A stretch of 64,000 nt of DNA, taken from contig JBKPAJ010000023.1 in assembly GCA_046726375.1 (NCBI GenBank), positions 1 to 64,000 on the forward strand, written 5' to 3'. The notes under the pieces were generated by a model that searched no databases, was not told the DNA's origin, and was given only the letters and a program-made list of their open reading frames with translations. Below are positions 29,966 to 37,934 of this stretch, piece after piece; the stretch's first letter is position 1; the number at the start of each line of letters is the position of its first letter. Both the position numbers and the translations under genes were made by a program. This DNA comes from DASPWV01 sp046726375 (GTDB taxonomy: Bacteria; Acidobacteriota; Vicinamibacteria; Vicinamibacterales; UBA2999).

Positions 29966-31183
29966 GTGGACCCGTCTTATCTGCCTTTCATCGCGGCGCT
30001 TCTCGCTTTGCTGGCCGGACTCGCCATCGGCAAGGCGTGGGAGCGCTACAAGCTGCGTGACGGCAAATGGATCGATCGCCGCCGGGCGCGCGACTCGCAC
30101 CACTACGTCCTCGGCCTCAATTTTCTGGTGTCGGGACAAATCGATCTCGCCATTGAAGAACTGAGTCAGGCCGCACGCCTCGACGCCGAAGCGCTCGAAA
30201 TCCACTTGATTCTGGGCAACGTGTATCGCGAGCGTGGCCAGGTTGCGCGCGCCATTCAGGTCCATCAGGCGCTGCTGCAGCGGCCGAAGCTGACGCGCGT
30301 CGAGCACGCGTACGTCTTGTTGTGCTTGGGCCTCGACTACAAGCGCGGCGGCTTCGTCGATCGCGCGCTCGAAGCGTTCAACGAGGTGCTGCGGCTCGAT
30401 CCGAAAAACCAATACGCGCTGCTCTATCTCGAGAAGCTCCATGAAGAGCAGCATCAATGGGACGAGGCGTTCGTCATCCGGCAGCAGCTCGTGGAATTGA
30501 GCGGACCTGACACGCAGCCGCGTAACCAGGCCATCCTGGCGTTTCTCGAGAACGAGCGCGGCGTCGAAGCCATGAAACAGGGTCGGCTCGAAGTTGCCGT
30601 GAAACACTTCGGCTCAGCGATCGATCTCGATCGCTCGACGACGCCGGCGTATCTGAATCTCGGGGATGTCCGGTTCAAGCAGGACGATCGCGCGGGTGCG
30701 CTGGCGTCCTGGGATCGGCTCATCGACGTCTCACCGGATCGCGCGTATCTGGCGTTCGACCGGATCGAACGGCTCCACGATGCCAGTGGAGCGCCGCAGA
30801 AATTCGAAGAGCACTGCCGCCAGATTCTCGCGTCCAATCCCCAGGACTGGCGCGCCCGTGTCGCGCTTGGCCGCCATCTCGCGGCGCGCAACGAGCCGGT
30901 GGCGGCGCTCGAGTTCCTCTTCGAGGCGCTCGCGCACAACCCGCATGGTCTCACGGTGCATCAGGCGATCTGGACGGTGCTGCTCCAGGTTGGGCTCGAT
31001 CGCGCCCTGGTGCAGCGCTACGTCGAATCCGCGCGCGAAGCGGTGTTCTTCCTCGATCCGCATGTCTGCGTGAAATGCCACTACCGATCGACGGAGCTGT
31101 TGTGGCAGTGCCCACACTGCCATGAGTGGAACACGTTTGTGGAAGAACGGATCGCGCCGGCCAAGGAGGCCGTCGAGATGTGA
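29966..31183 (+). CDS. lapB: LapB (YciM) lipopolysaccharide assembly protein
   Basis: 405 aa from GTG 29966, 7 bp after kdsD. N-terminal membrane helix (LPFIAALLALLAGLAIGKAW), a cytoplasmic TPR array (about 40-345) and a C-terminal rubredoxin-like zinc ribbon CVKCHY...WQCPHCHEW. In enterobacteria LapB guides FtsH to LpxC and so balances LPS synthesis. Its place in the KDO operon supports that role here. Confidence 0.92.
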   Translation: MDPSYLPFIAALLALLAGLAIGKAWERYKLRDGKWIDRRRARDSHHYVLGLNFLVSGQIDLAIEELSQAARLDAEALEIHLILGNVYRERGQVARAIQVHQALLQRPKLTRVEHAYVLLCLGLDYKRGGFVDRALEAFNEVLRLDPKNQYALLYLEKLHEEQHQWDEAFVIRQQLVELSGPDTQPRNQAILAFLENERGVEAMKQGRLEVAVKHFGSAIDLDRSTTPAYLNLGDVRFKQDDRAGALASWDRLIDVSPDRAYLAFDRIERLHDASGAPQKFEEHCRQILASNPQDWRARVALGRHLAARNEPVAALEFLFEALAHNPHGLTVHQAIWTVLLQVGLDRALVQRYVESAREAVFFLDPHVCVKCHYRSTELLWQCPHCHEWNTFVEERIAPAKEAVEM

Positions 31184-31208
31184 GAACGCCGAAAGCCACG
31201 CGTGACGC

Positions 31209-31469
31209 TTACGAATCGGACGCCGGATGCTTGGGCCGGGGACGCCCAAGATCGGCGGCGACGGCGCGCAAACGCTCGCCGAAGGAACTCATCCTTTGTT
31301 CCGATAGCGGGTCCACCACTTCGTCGTCGCTTACCGCTTCGGCGCTGGCCGTGGCGACGAGGTACGCACCCAACCACTCCGAGACTTCGTACACCCGACC
31401 AACTTCGTAGTCGCTGAGAGAGACGCCGTTGACGTCTCCCAATCGCGGCCGCGTAATTCGAACTTGCAT
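31209..31469 (-). CDS. Small conserved hypothetical protein
   Basis: 86 aa, acidic and soluble, convergent with lapB. The N-terminal half (VRITRPRLGDV, YEVGRVYEVSEWLGAYLVAT) looks like a compact beta domain followed by a charged tail. SD-like TTGAGG lies ahead of the ATG. No function recognised. Confidence 0.65.
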   Translation of the reverse strand: MQVRITRPRLGDVNGVSLSDYEVGRVYEVSEWLGAYLVATASAEAVSDDEVVDPLSEQRMSSFGERLRAVAADLGRPRPKHPASDS

Positions 31470-31800
31470 GTCTTACAAACCTCAAAACAGCCGTGTTTCC
31501 AAATCGCATGCCGTTACATAAACGTTTCTTTTCAGACACAAATGCGTTAAGTCCTGTGTTGGCAACACTTAAATCCCGACAGCTGATTGGCGGGTTGTAA
31601 GGTTTTCAGACACTGTCTCGCGGAATGCAGGCTAAAACCTGACTCGCGCCGGTCTGATTTACCCCTTTAATTCACTTGGAGTTGATGATCGTGGCATTAA
31701 GCCGACCTCAGATTCGGGCCGAAAGTGGCATTGTTCGAACGTTCAACGCCGTTGGCGCTGCGAACTGAAGTGAGCTTGGGTTTAGGCTACGGATCAGCGC
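31470..31800. other. 331-bp spacer, lower G+C, operator-like palindrome
   Basis: No gene seen. It is visibly more A+T-rich than its surroundings. It contains a perfect palindrome GTGTTG-G-CAACAC (31556-31568) and an 11-bp direct repeat TTTTCAGACAC at 31529-31539 and 31603-31613. It probably holds the promoter of the 31209 gene and the end of the iron-permease-like gene; a small RNA cannot be excluded. Confidence 0.5.
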
Positions 31801-32280
31801 CTACTGCCAGCGCTTCCTCTTCGACGCGTGCCGCGCTTCGGCCTCCTCGATGGAATGCGACTTCGTCAGTTCGACATCGCGTTTCGCATTTTCCCCCAGC
31901 CGGCCATAATGCTCGTGCAGAACCTCGAGCTCGTGCTCCGACAGATCTTCGACCGAGATCAGACGATTGCTGGCGCCTTCGAGTGCTGCCACGATCTCGT
32001 TGAGTTTCAGTTGCACGGCGAGCGAATGCTTGTTCTGCGCGCGCTGGATCAGAAAAACCATTAGAAAAGTGGCAACGGTCGTCCCGGTGTTGATCCAGAG
32101 TTGCCACGTATCCGAGTACCGGAACAGCGGTCCGCTCAACGCCCATGCGACCACGATTCCGAGTGCGGTCACGAAACTCGGCGTCGAGCCGGTGATTTCG
32201 GTGGCCCTGGTCGCGAAACGTTCCAGCGGCGACTGTTGTCGCATCTGACGAGATGGCATGTCGTCCTCCGTTTGGCTCAA
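31801..32280 (-). CDS. Low-affinity iron permease family protein
   Basis: 159 aa, two membrane helices (about 37-55 and 63-80) with the family blocks FATRATEITGS, PLFRYSDTWQLWINTGTT and FLIQRAQNKHSLAVQLKLNE, then a charged helical tail. The family is named after fungal Fet4-like permeases; real transport activity in bacteria is uncertain. A second Met (MPSRQM) eight codons in could be the start. Confidence 0.8.
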   Translation of the reverse strand: MSQTEDDMPSRQMRQQSPLERFATRATEITGSTPSFVTALGIVVAWALSGPLFRYSDTWQLWINTGTTVATFLMVFLIQRAQNKHSLAVQLKLNEIVAALEGASNRLISVEDLSEHELEVLHEHYGRLGENAKRDVELTKSHSIEEAEARHASKRKRWQ

Positions 32281-32326
32281 GCTGATACGCAGCGGCCCTC
32301 GGTTGGCGCGTCATCGACGAGGACGC

Positions 32327-33286
32327 TCAGTTCCATTTGAGGCCGCGCAACTGATCGAGATTGACGTTACCGCCCGACAGCACTGCCGCCACGCACGACC
32401 CAGACGGGAGTTTGATCAACCCGTGCAACAGGGCCGCCACTGGCGCGGCGGCGGCGCCTTCGACGACTAGCTTGCAGCGCTCCATGATCCAGATCATCGC
32501 GTCGAAGATGTCGCGATCGGGCAGCGCGACAATGTCATCGACGAATCGTTGAACGACGGAGAAGTTGAGTTCGCCGACGCGGCGCACGCGCAACCCGTCG
32601 ATGATCGTCCGGCAATCGATCGTCTGCAGCGAACCGGCTTCCACGCTCATCTTCATCGCGGGCCCGTCGGAGGACTCGATTCCGATCACGCGAACGTTTG
32701 GATTATGGCTTTTGACGGCCATCGCGACGCCTGAAATCAGTCCTCCGCCGCCGATCGGCACGATCACGGTGTCGACCTCCGGCCAGTCCTCGACGATCTC
32801 GAGTCCAAGCGTCCCCTGCCCCGCGATCAGCTGTTCATCGTCGAACGGATGGACGTAGACGAGACCTTCCTCGCGTGCCAGCTCTTTCGCCTTCTCGTTG
32901 GCTTCGTCCCAGATAGTGCCGTGCAGCACCACTTCGGCGCCGTAGCCCCTGGTTGCGGCGATCTTCGCGGGTGTCGCGTTGGCGGCCATGCACACCACGG
33001 CGCGGATGCGGTGAATCTTCGCAGCAAGCGCCACGCCCTGCGCGTGATTACCTGCGGAGGAACAGACCACGCCGCGTTTCTTGTCGGCGTCGGACATCTG
33101 CGCAAACTTGTTGAGCGGCCCGCGAATTTTGTACGACCCGACACGCTGAAACATCTCGGCTTTGAGCCGCACATCGTACCCGGTGAGCTCGTTGAGTTGA
33201 CGCGACGTCAACAGCGGTGTGCGTTTGATGTGCGGCGCAATGCGTGCGCGGGCGTCTTTGAAGTCCTGAACGAAGAGGGTGAACAC
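32327..33286 (-). CDS. Threonine ammonia-lyase, short (catabolic) form
   Basis: PLP enzyme deaminating threonine (or serine), 319 aa, no ACT domain. PLP lysine in SYKIRGPLNK (Lys about 53), SSAGNHAQGVA and the phosphate loop PIGGGGLISG. The GTG at 33286 is 5 nt after the stop of a decayed permease reading frame; a longer in-frame reading continues through that fossil but its upstream residues belong to the permease, so the short start is preferred. Serine racemase is an alternative within the same fold. Confidence 0.88.
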   Translation of the reverse strand: MFTLFVQDFKDARARIAPHIKRTPLLTSRQLNELTGYDVRLKAEMFQRVGSYKIRGPLNKFAQMSDADKKRGVVCSSAGNHAQGVALAAKIHRIRAVVCMAANATPAKIAATRGYGAEVVLHGTIWDEANEKAKELAREEGLVYVHPFDDEQLIAGQGTLGLEIVEDWPEVDTVIVPIGGGGLISGVAMAVKSHNPNVRVIGIESSDGPAMKMSVEAGSLQTIDCRTIIDGLRVRRVGELNFSVVQRFVDDIVALPDRDIFDAMIWIMERCKLVVEGAAAAPVAALLHGLIKLPSGSCVAAVLSGGNVNLDQLRGLKWN

Positions 33287-33291
33287 CCCGT

Positions 33292-33663
33292 CTATTCTGA
33301 CCGCAACGCCGCCGCAGGGTCTATCCGGCCCGCCCGAGGCGATGGCACCGCCGCCAATCGTCCCGCCGAGAACGCCGAGCTTTGCTGCGTGCCCGACCAC
33401 GGCACTTGCGACATCGCCGCCGGATGCACCAAGCGCCATCCGAATGCCAGACTCGCGCGTGTGCTGGGTCACGGGATAGGCGACCAATACGTCGGTGCCA
33501 GAGAACGCAAGTAAAAACGCCACCGGTCCAAGCAGGGAGATCGCCAGCGAAAGCCGAGGCCGAGGCCGATTGTCCCGCCCATGCCGCATACAAATAGCTG
33601 CGCGCGCCGGAAGGTTCTCGGTGCGTAGCGGACATCCTGCCAGAGCGAGCCAGCACCTTCCCG
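33292..33663 (-). pseudogene. Fossil of an ADOP/MacB-type ABC permease
   Basis: Pieces in three frames, in the right order: an N-terminal start block (SLWQDVRYAPRTFRRAQLF), a C-terminal FtsX-like piece (VTQHTRESGIRMALGASGG) and the typical end IDPAAALRSE followed by TAG at 33294-33292. An intact ADOP permease is about 800 aa, so roughly 85 % is deleted and the rest is frameshifted. It lies between LysE and threonine ammonia-lyase. Confidence 0.75.
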
Positions 33664-33682
33664 TAGACCAAAGGGCGCCCGG

Positions 33683-34306
33683 TTAATCGTTCCGGCCGAT
33701 TGCGACACCGGCACCGGCAACAATCAGGAGGCTACCACTGACGCGATTGGTCAGCATCCGGAACCGCGGCTGATGCGCCAATCGGCATGCGCTCGCGGCC
33801 AGATAGCCGTAACCGGCGAGGACGAGAAACTCGATGACTGCGGAGGCCACGGCGAGAATCAGCATCTGCGGCGCGATCGGCCGCGTGGCGTCGATGAATT
33901 GCGGCAGCAACGCCGCGAAGAAGACAAGCGCTTTCGGATTCGCAAGCTGCAGTGCTGCGGCACGCAGCCACGTGCGCTGCGCCGTCCCGGGCGCGGTCGC
34001 ACGAGGCGAGGACAAGACGAGTCCGGCGCCCGCAATGGTTCGGATGCCGAGAAACACCAGGTAAACGGCGCCCGCATACTTCAGAGCGATGAAGACGCGA
34101 TGGGACGCGAGCAGGACGGCACCCAGGCCAAGTGCCGAGAGAATGAAGTAGATCGCATTCGCCGTGAGAATGCCGGCGTTCGCCGCCAGCGAGGCGCGGC
34201 CGCCGCGCGCCAGCCCGTGAGAAACCACGAAGAGCACGGCCGGCCCTGGCGTGAGACACAGGGCCGTTTCCGTGAGGACGAATAGAAGAAAGAGCTGCTG
34301 GTCTAT
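33683..34306 (-). CDS. LysE/RhtB family exporter
   Basis: Inner-membrane amino-acid/metabolite exporter with about six helices. TPGPAVLFVVSHGLARGG is the family N-terminal motif and NPKALVFFAALLPQF the central one. The conserved first helix (LFLLFVLTETALCLTPGP) begins upstream of the first GTG (34237), and the only in-frame position giving the usual length (207 aa) is an ATA at 34306, overlapping the TAG stop of the preceding gene. The start is therefore uncertain. Confidence 0.82.
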   Translation of the reverse strand: MDQQLFLLFVLTETALCLTPGPAVLFVVSHGLARGGRASLAANAGILTANAIYFILSALGLGAVLLASHRVFIALKYAGAVYLVFLGIRTIAGAGLVLSSPRATAPGTAQRTWLRAAALQLANPKALVFFAALLPQFIDATRPIAPQMLILAVASAVIEFLVLAGYGYLAASACRLAHQPRFRMLTNRVSGSLLIVAGAGVAIGRND

Positions 34307-35742
34307 CGCTGTTTCTGCGGCTGCGACGTGGTGATCGGCCGATCGATCACGATCTGGCTGTCGATCGAATACTCGGTGAACGCCTGGTACATCTCGTCCC
34401 AGCTCTGCTCCGACCAGTAGACGGGCAAATGCGGCGCCGGGTTCCAGCGGTTCTTCGCCGAGTTGTCATATACGCCGATGCCGACGATCTTGCTGCCGGC
34501 CGGAATCCGCAGCGGCGTTTCGAGCTCGTAGTTGAACTGCCAGTTGAAGTCGAACCGCGGGACGTTGAGGATCACTTGATCGCGGCCGTCGGGATACGTC
34601 ACGACCCACTTGAGGCTCTTGCCGCGAAGATGCATGTGCGGCGACATGTAATACAAGGTGATGTCTTCGGTTACGGGCGTGACGCCGATGATTTCCCAGT
34701 TTTCAGCGTAGGGCGGGATGTTCGGTGTCGCGCCGCGACGCCGGGTGCTGCCCTCCTCGGCGACGTACTCCACCTCTTTGCCCTCGACCCGATACAGCGA
34801 CAGACCGCCCTTGTGCGTCGCGAGCGGATCGCCGGCCTGGCGAATCAACACTTCGTGGGTGACACGTTCCTTGTTGAACCAGATGCCGAGGCGCGTCCGA
34901 TCCTTCTCCGGCTTACCGGTCGGGTTGTAATGAACCTGCCAGTTCAGATATTTGCCGGCAGGAATACGCTTTCCAACGTTCGGGCGATGCGTGTCAACGC
35001 CTCGGCCCGGCACCCACGACAAAAGCTTCGATGAGCCCGGCAAGCCCATCCCCTCGGTCCGCGGCAGACCCGCCGAACCGCGGTCGCCGACGATTTTGCC
35101 GTCGGGACCGATCAAACGGCCATTGACGATCGTGGTGCCCTCAGGAATATCGACAGCAAACAGGCCGGCGTGATGCACCACCGCGCGATTGCCAGGCCGC
35201 AGTTCGAGCGTCTCGGCAAACCGATCCTCGGTGAAGGGAATTGGCGAATAGAACATCTGCACGCCGAGTTCGCCTTCTGCGGGGATCTCGAACTCGATCG
35301 GCATCTCGAGCACGTAATCGGGCTCGGTGCCCTTCGTCCACCCGGTTGCGAACGTTGGCTCTGGCGGCAGATCCGCGTCGTTGCCTCTTGGCGCACCGGC
35401 GTCGACCCAGGCAGCGACGGTGTCGATTTGCGCCTGCGAGAGGCTCGGATCGTTCCGCATCTTGAGACTCTGCGACGAATCGGCACCCCAAGGGGGCATC
35501 TCGTGCGCGAGCACTTTGCTCTTGATCGCCTTGGCCCACGGCCGCACGTCTTCGTACGAGAGCAGGGACATCGGGGCAACTTCGCCCGGCCGGTGACACT
35601 GGGCGCAGTGTTTGTAAACGATCGGTGCGATGTCTTTGGCAAACGTGGGCGCCGGAACGGTTGGCGCTTCAGCGCTGCGAACGTTCTGCGAGGCAACCGC
35701 CACGGCGAGCGTGCCGAGCACAACCGAAAGCAGACGTCTCAT
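34303..35742 (-). CDS. Exported cytochrome c - copper type II monooxygenase (PHM-like)
   Basis: 479 aa with a Sec signal peptide (about 1-24). Residues 32-125 are a class I cytochrome c (CAQCH, Cys46/Cys49/His50; HEMPPWG gives the likely axial Met82). Residues about 140-470 match the two-domain copper type II ascorbate-dependent monooxygenase fold of PHM and dopamine beta-hydroxylase. CuH ligands: VVHHAGLF (His190, His191) and QVHYNP (His271). CuM ligands: SPHMHLRG (His369, His371) and WDEMYQAF (Met451). All six are present, so an active periplasmic hydroxylase fed by the fused heme is predicted. The substrate is unknown. A -10-like TAAAAT (35778-35773) and an SD AGAGGGG precede it. A PAL-like gene lies 1.1 kb away. 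Confidence 0.88.
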   Translation of the reverse strand: MRRLLSVVLGTLAVAVASQNVRSAEAPTVPAPTFAKDIAPIVYKHCAQCHRPGEVAPMSLLSYEDVRPWAKAIKSKVLAHEMPPWGADSSQSLKMRNDPSLSQAQIDTVAAWVDAGAPRGNDADLPPEPTFATGWTKGTEPDYVLEMPIEFEIPAEGELGVQMFYSPIPFTEDRFAETLELRPGNRAVVHHAGLFAVDIPEGTTIVNGRLIGPDGKIVGDRGSAGLPRTEGMGLPGSSKLLSWVPGRGVDTHRPNVGKRIPAGKYLNWQVHYNPTGKPEKDRTRLGIWFNKERVTHEVLIRQAGDPLATHKGGLSLYRVEGKEVEYVAEEGSTRRRGATPNIPPYAENWEIIGVTPVTEDITLYYMSPHMHLRGKSLKWVVTYPDGRDQVILNVPRFDFNWQFNYELETPLRIPAGSKIVGIGVYDNSAKNRWNPAPHLPVYWSEQSWDEMYQAFTEYSIDSQIVIDRPITTSQPQKQR

Positions 35743-35780
35743 GCCGCCCCCTCTTTTTGGACGAATCCGGCGATTTTACC

Positions 35781-36146
35781 CTATTTAGGCGAACATTCCG
35801 CCGAAACCATGGTTAGCGAGGTGAGATTCAGCCGGCTCATCGGAGTCGCCTTGTTCAGCAACCCTTTGAGCAGCACCGCTTGGCCGCGATGTTTGGGCAG
35901 ATCGAACACTGCGACACCGATCAGCTGATATTCGTTCTTACCGCTCTTTGGAAATGCCGCGAGCTCTTTAGCGGAGGGCGCGTTCGCGTTGCTGACCACG
36001 GGGTCGGTCGCGTCTGTGAGCACCCACGAACCCGGAGTGGTTTCTTTCAGACATCCAGCAACCGCGACGACGTCCACTTTATTCGTTGCCGGGGCCTGCG
36101 CTTGAGGAAGAGCCAGGACGGCAAATACAAGAGCCAGACCGTTCAT
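35781..36146 (-). CDS. Small secreted protein, unknown function
   Basis: 121 aa with a short signal peptide (NGLALVFAVLALPQAQA). VAGCLKE is followed by a Y-x-L-x-GV strand, then RGQAVLLKGLL and a final Cys (SAEC), the same layout as the 19209 protein, so the two are probably paralogues. Its start is 8 bp from the start of the divergent 36155 gene. Confidence 0.7.
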   Translation of the reverse strand: MNGLALVFAVLALPQAQAPATNKVDVVAVAGCLKETTPGSWVLTDATDPVVSNANAPSAKELAAFPKSGKNEYQLIGVAVFDLPKHRGQAVLLKGLLNKATPMSRLNLTSLTMVSAECSPK

Positions 36147-36154
36147 GGCTCGTT

Positions 36155-36781
36155 ATGATACGCGCAGTGCGTGCATTCGCAGCCACTCTCATCGGAATCG
36201 CGCTGAGCGCACTCACGGTCCTTGCGCACGATGCAGAGAGGACACGCATCATGTTGTCCTTTCAGCACGACGGCAGCTTTGTGCTCAACGTCGCGAACGA
36301 TCCAAATTGGCTGCTGCTCCGCCTCGAATCGTTTGCCGGCGGAGCCGTGCCGGCCGCAATTACGCCCCAAGCACGCGACGCGCGACTGCAGGAGCTTGGC
36401 GCCGTATTCATCGATCGCGTCGTGTTGTGGGTCGATGGAGACGAAATACGGCCCGAGTCTGCTGAATACGATCCGGCGGGAGCCGGGTTCGTTCTCCGCG
36501 GGCGGGTGCCGCGGGAGGCGCGAACCTTGCGATGGCTGTATGGACCGGTGATCGATCCCTACCCGCTCACGATTCGACGTGCAGACGGGCGATCAACGAC
36601 GGAATGGATTGAAGGATCGAACTGGAGTGGAGTGATCGATCTCTCCGGTCAGTTCCGCCGCGCATACCAACCCGATCCCGTCCTAATCGTTGTCGCAGTA
36701 TTTGCGATCGGCGTCCTCTGGCGTTTGCGCTCTGTAAAAGGGCCTGCCCCATTAGTTACCGCGAAAGACAAAACGTGGTAA
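36155..36781 (+). CDS. Exported or membrane-anchored protein, unknown function
   Basis: 208 aa from ATG 36155: signal peptide (VRAFAATLIGIALSALTVLA), a beta-rich periplasmic region (about 25-180) and a C-terminal membrane helix (PVLIVVAVFAIGVLWRL). The last about 15 residues (VKGPAPLVTAKDKTW) are coded by one arm of the inverted repeat at 36734-36832. No family recognised. It is divergent from 35781, so both promoters must lie inside the opposite gene. Confidence 0.7.
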   Translation: MIRAVRAFAATLIGIALSALTVLAHDAERTRIMLSFQHDGSFVLNVANDPNWLLLRLESFAGGAVPAAITPQARDARLQELGAVFIDRVVLWVDGDEIRPESAEYDPAGAGFVLRGRVPREARTLRWLYGPVIDPYPLTIRRADGRSTTEWIEGSNWSGVIDLSGQFRRAYQPDPVLIVVAVFAIGVLWRLRSVKGPAPLVTAKDKTW

Positions 36782-36832
36782 CCGTGACACGCCGTTGTTA
36801 CCAGTTCTAACTAATCGGGCACGCCCTTTTAC
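36734..36832. repeat. 25-bp inverted repeat GTAAAAGGGC...
   Basis: Arms 36734-36758 and 36808-36832 match over 25 bp with two mismatches (GTAAAAGGGCnTGCCCnATTAG core). It forms a hairpin between two convergent genes and may terminate both. The left arm is translated as the end of the 36155 protein. Confidence 0.85.
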
Positions 36833-36835
36833 AAT

Positions 36836-37933
36836 TCAACGCGACGTCGATCCCGACGGAACAAATTTCTGCAGCCGCTGCCCGTACGTGTCCGCCGCGT
36901 AGACCGCGCCTTTCGAATCCACAACAACACCGTGGACCCAGTCAAACTCGCCCGGGCCCCAGCCCTGTTTTCCCCACGTGGCGAGAATCTTGCCGTCCTT
37001 CAACTGAATCTTGTGCACGCGTTCGAGCGCGTGATCGGCCACAAACGCAAATCCATCGTTCCCTTTCCGCGAGGTGCCGATATCCCACGGATTCCAACCG
37101 TCGTTGGCAAACTGCCGGATGTAGGTGAGGTTCTTGTCGAACACCTGCACGCGATGGTTTTCGCGATCGATGATGTACAGGTTTTCGTCGGCGTCGACCG
37201 CGAGCTTGTGCGGCAGCACCCACTCGCCCGGACCGGTGCCTTTGTCCTGCGGTCCGCCAGCCCCTTTCCCCACTTGCTTGATGAACTTGCCGTCTTTCGA
37301 GAACAGCACGACTCGATTGTTGCCGTACCCATCGGTAACGACGACGTTGCCATTGCGCAGAACGGCGATGCCCGACGGAAGATCAAGGTGTGTAGCGTCG
37401 TTGCCGCGCTCGTTCGTCGTGCCCAACTGCAGCAGGAACTTGTCGAGCTTGGGACTGAGCTTGACGATGCGATGCGCGTCGCGCTCGATGACGTAGACGT
37501 TGCCTTCCCAATCGACGGTCCCGGAGTGCTGCCAGTTCGGGTTGATCGCCTTGCCGTTGATCTCCTGATCCGCGCCGCTCATGACCAGGTTGCCGTCGCG
37601 ATCGAACACCATCACCGGCTTCGCGCCGCGATTGAACACGTAGATCCGATCGTTCTGGTCGATGGCCAGTCCGGAGATGCCGGGCTGGTTCGTGGGACCG
37701 CCCGGGTTTTGCGCGCCGCCGCCCGGCGACCCTCCACGCGCACGTCGCGCCGCCGCCTGCGCTTCGCGTTCGGCGGGAGGTGGTGGCGGGTCTTTCAACC
37801 CGAAGAACATGCCCGCGGGCAGCTTGGGCCAGTTTGGAACCAGCTGGTACCCGCCATCGCCCTGCGCGCGCACTCCAAACTGCGTGAGGAGAACCGCACT
37901 CACGGCCACGAGAACGGAAAGCCGTCGTGTCAT
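36836..37933 (-). CDS. Exported NHL beta-propeller, PAL-like (peptide-amidating lyase family)
   Basis: 365 aa with a signal peptide (RRLSVLVAVSAVLLTQFGVRA) and a Pro/Gly-rich stretch (48-80), then a six-bladed NHL propeller. Positions equivalent to the active site of PAL (the lyase half of peptide-amidating PAM) are kept: Arg102 in FNRGAKPV, zinc histidines His136 (WQHSGTVD), His242 (LPHKLAVD) and His334 (WVHGVVVD), and Tyr203 in VTDGYGNNRVV. The PAL aspartate after the last His is Gly here. ATG 37933 begins at the signal peptide and directly follows the stop of the 37935 gene. It could be a PAL-type lyase or a non-catalytic NHL binding protein; see the PHM-like neighbour. Confidence 0.8.
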   Translation of the reverse strand: MTRRLSVLVAVSAVLLTQFGVRAQGDGGYQLVPNWPKLPAGMFFGLKDPPPPPAEREAQAAARRARGGSPGGGAQNPGGPTNQPGISGLAIDQNDRIYVFNRGAKPVMVFDRDGNLVMSGADQEINGKAINPNWQHSGTVDWEGNVYVIERDAHRIVKLSPKLDKFLLQLGTTNERGNDATHLDLPSGIAVLRNGNVVVTDGYGNNRVVLFSKDGKFIKQVGKGAGGPQDKGTGPGEWVLPHKLAVDADENLYIIDRENHRVQVFDKNLTYIRQFANDGWNPWDIGTSRKGNDGFAFVADHALERVHKIQLKDGKILATWGKQGWGPGEFDWVHGVVVDSKGAVYAADTYGQRLQKFVPSGSTSR

Positions 37934-37934
37934 C

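Noticed and set aside
29966..31183. TPR protein with zinc ribbon as a generic TPR scaffold
   Set aside because: The membrane helix, TPR array, C-terminal CxxC pair and KDO-operon context fit LapB specifically.
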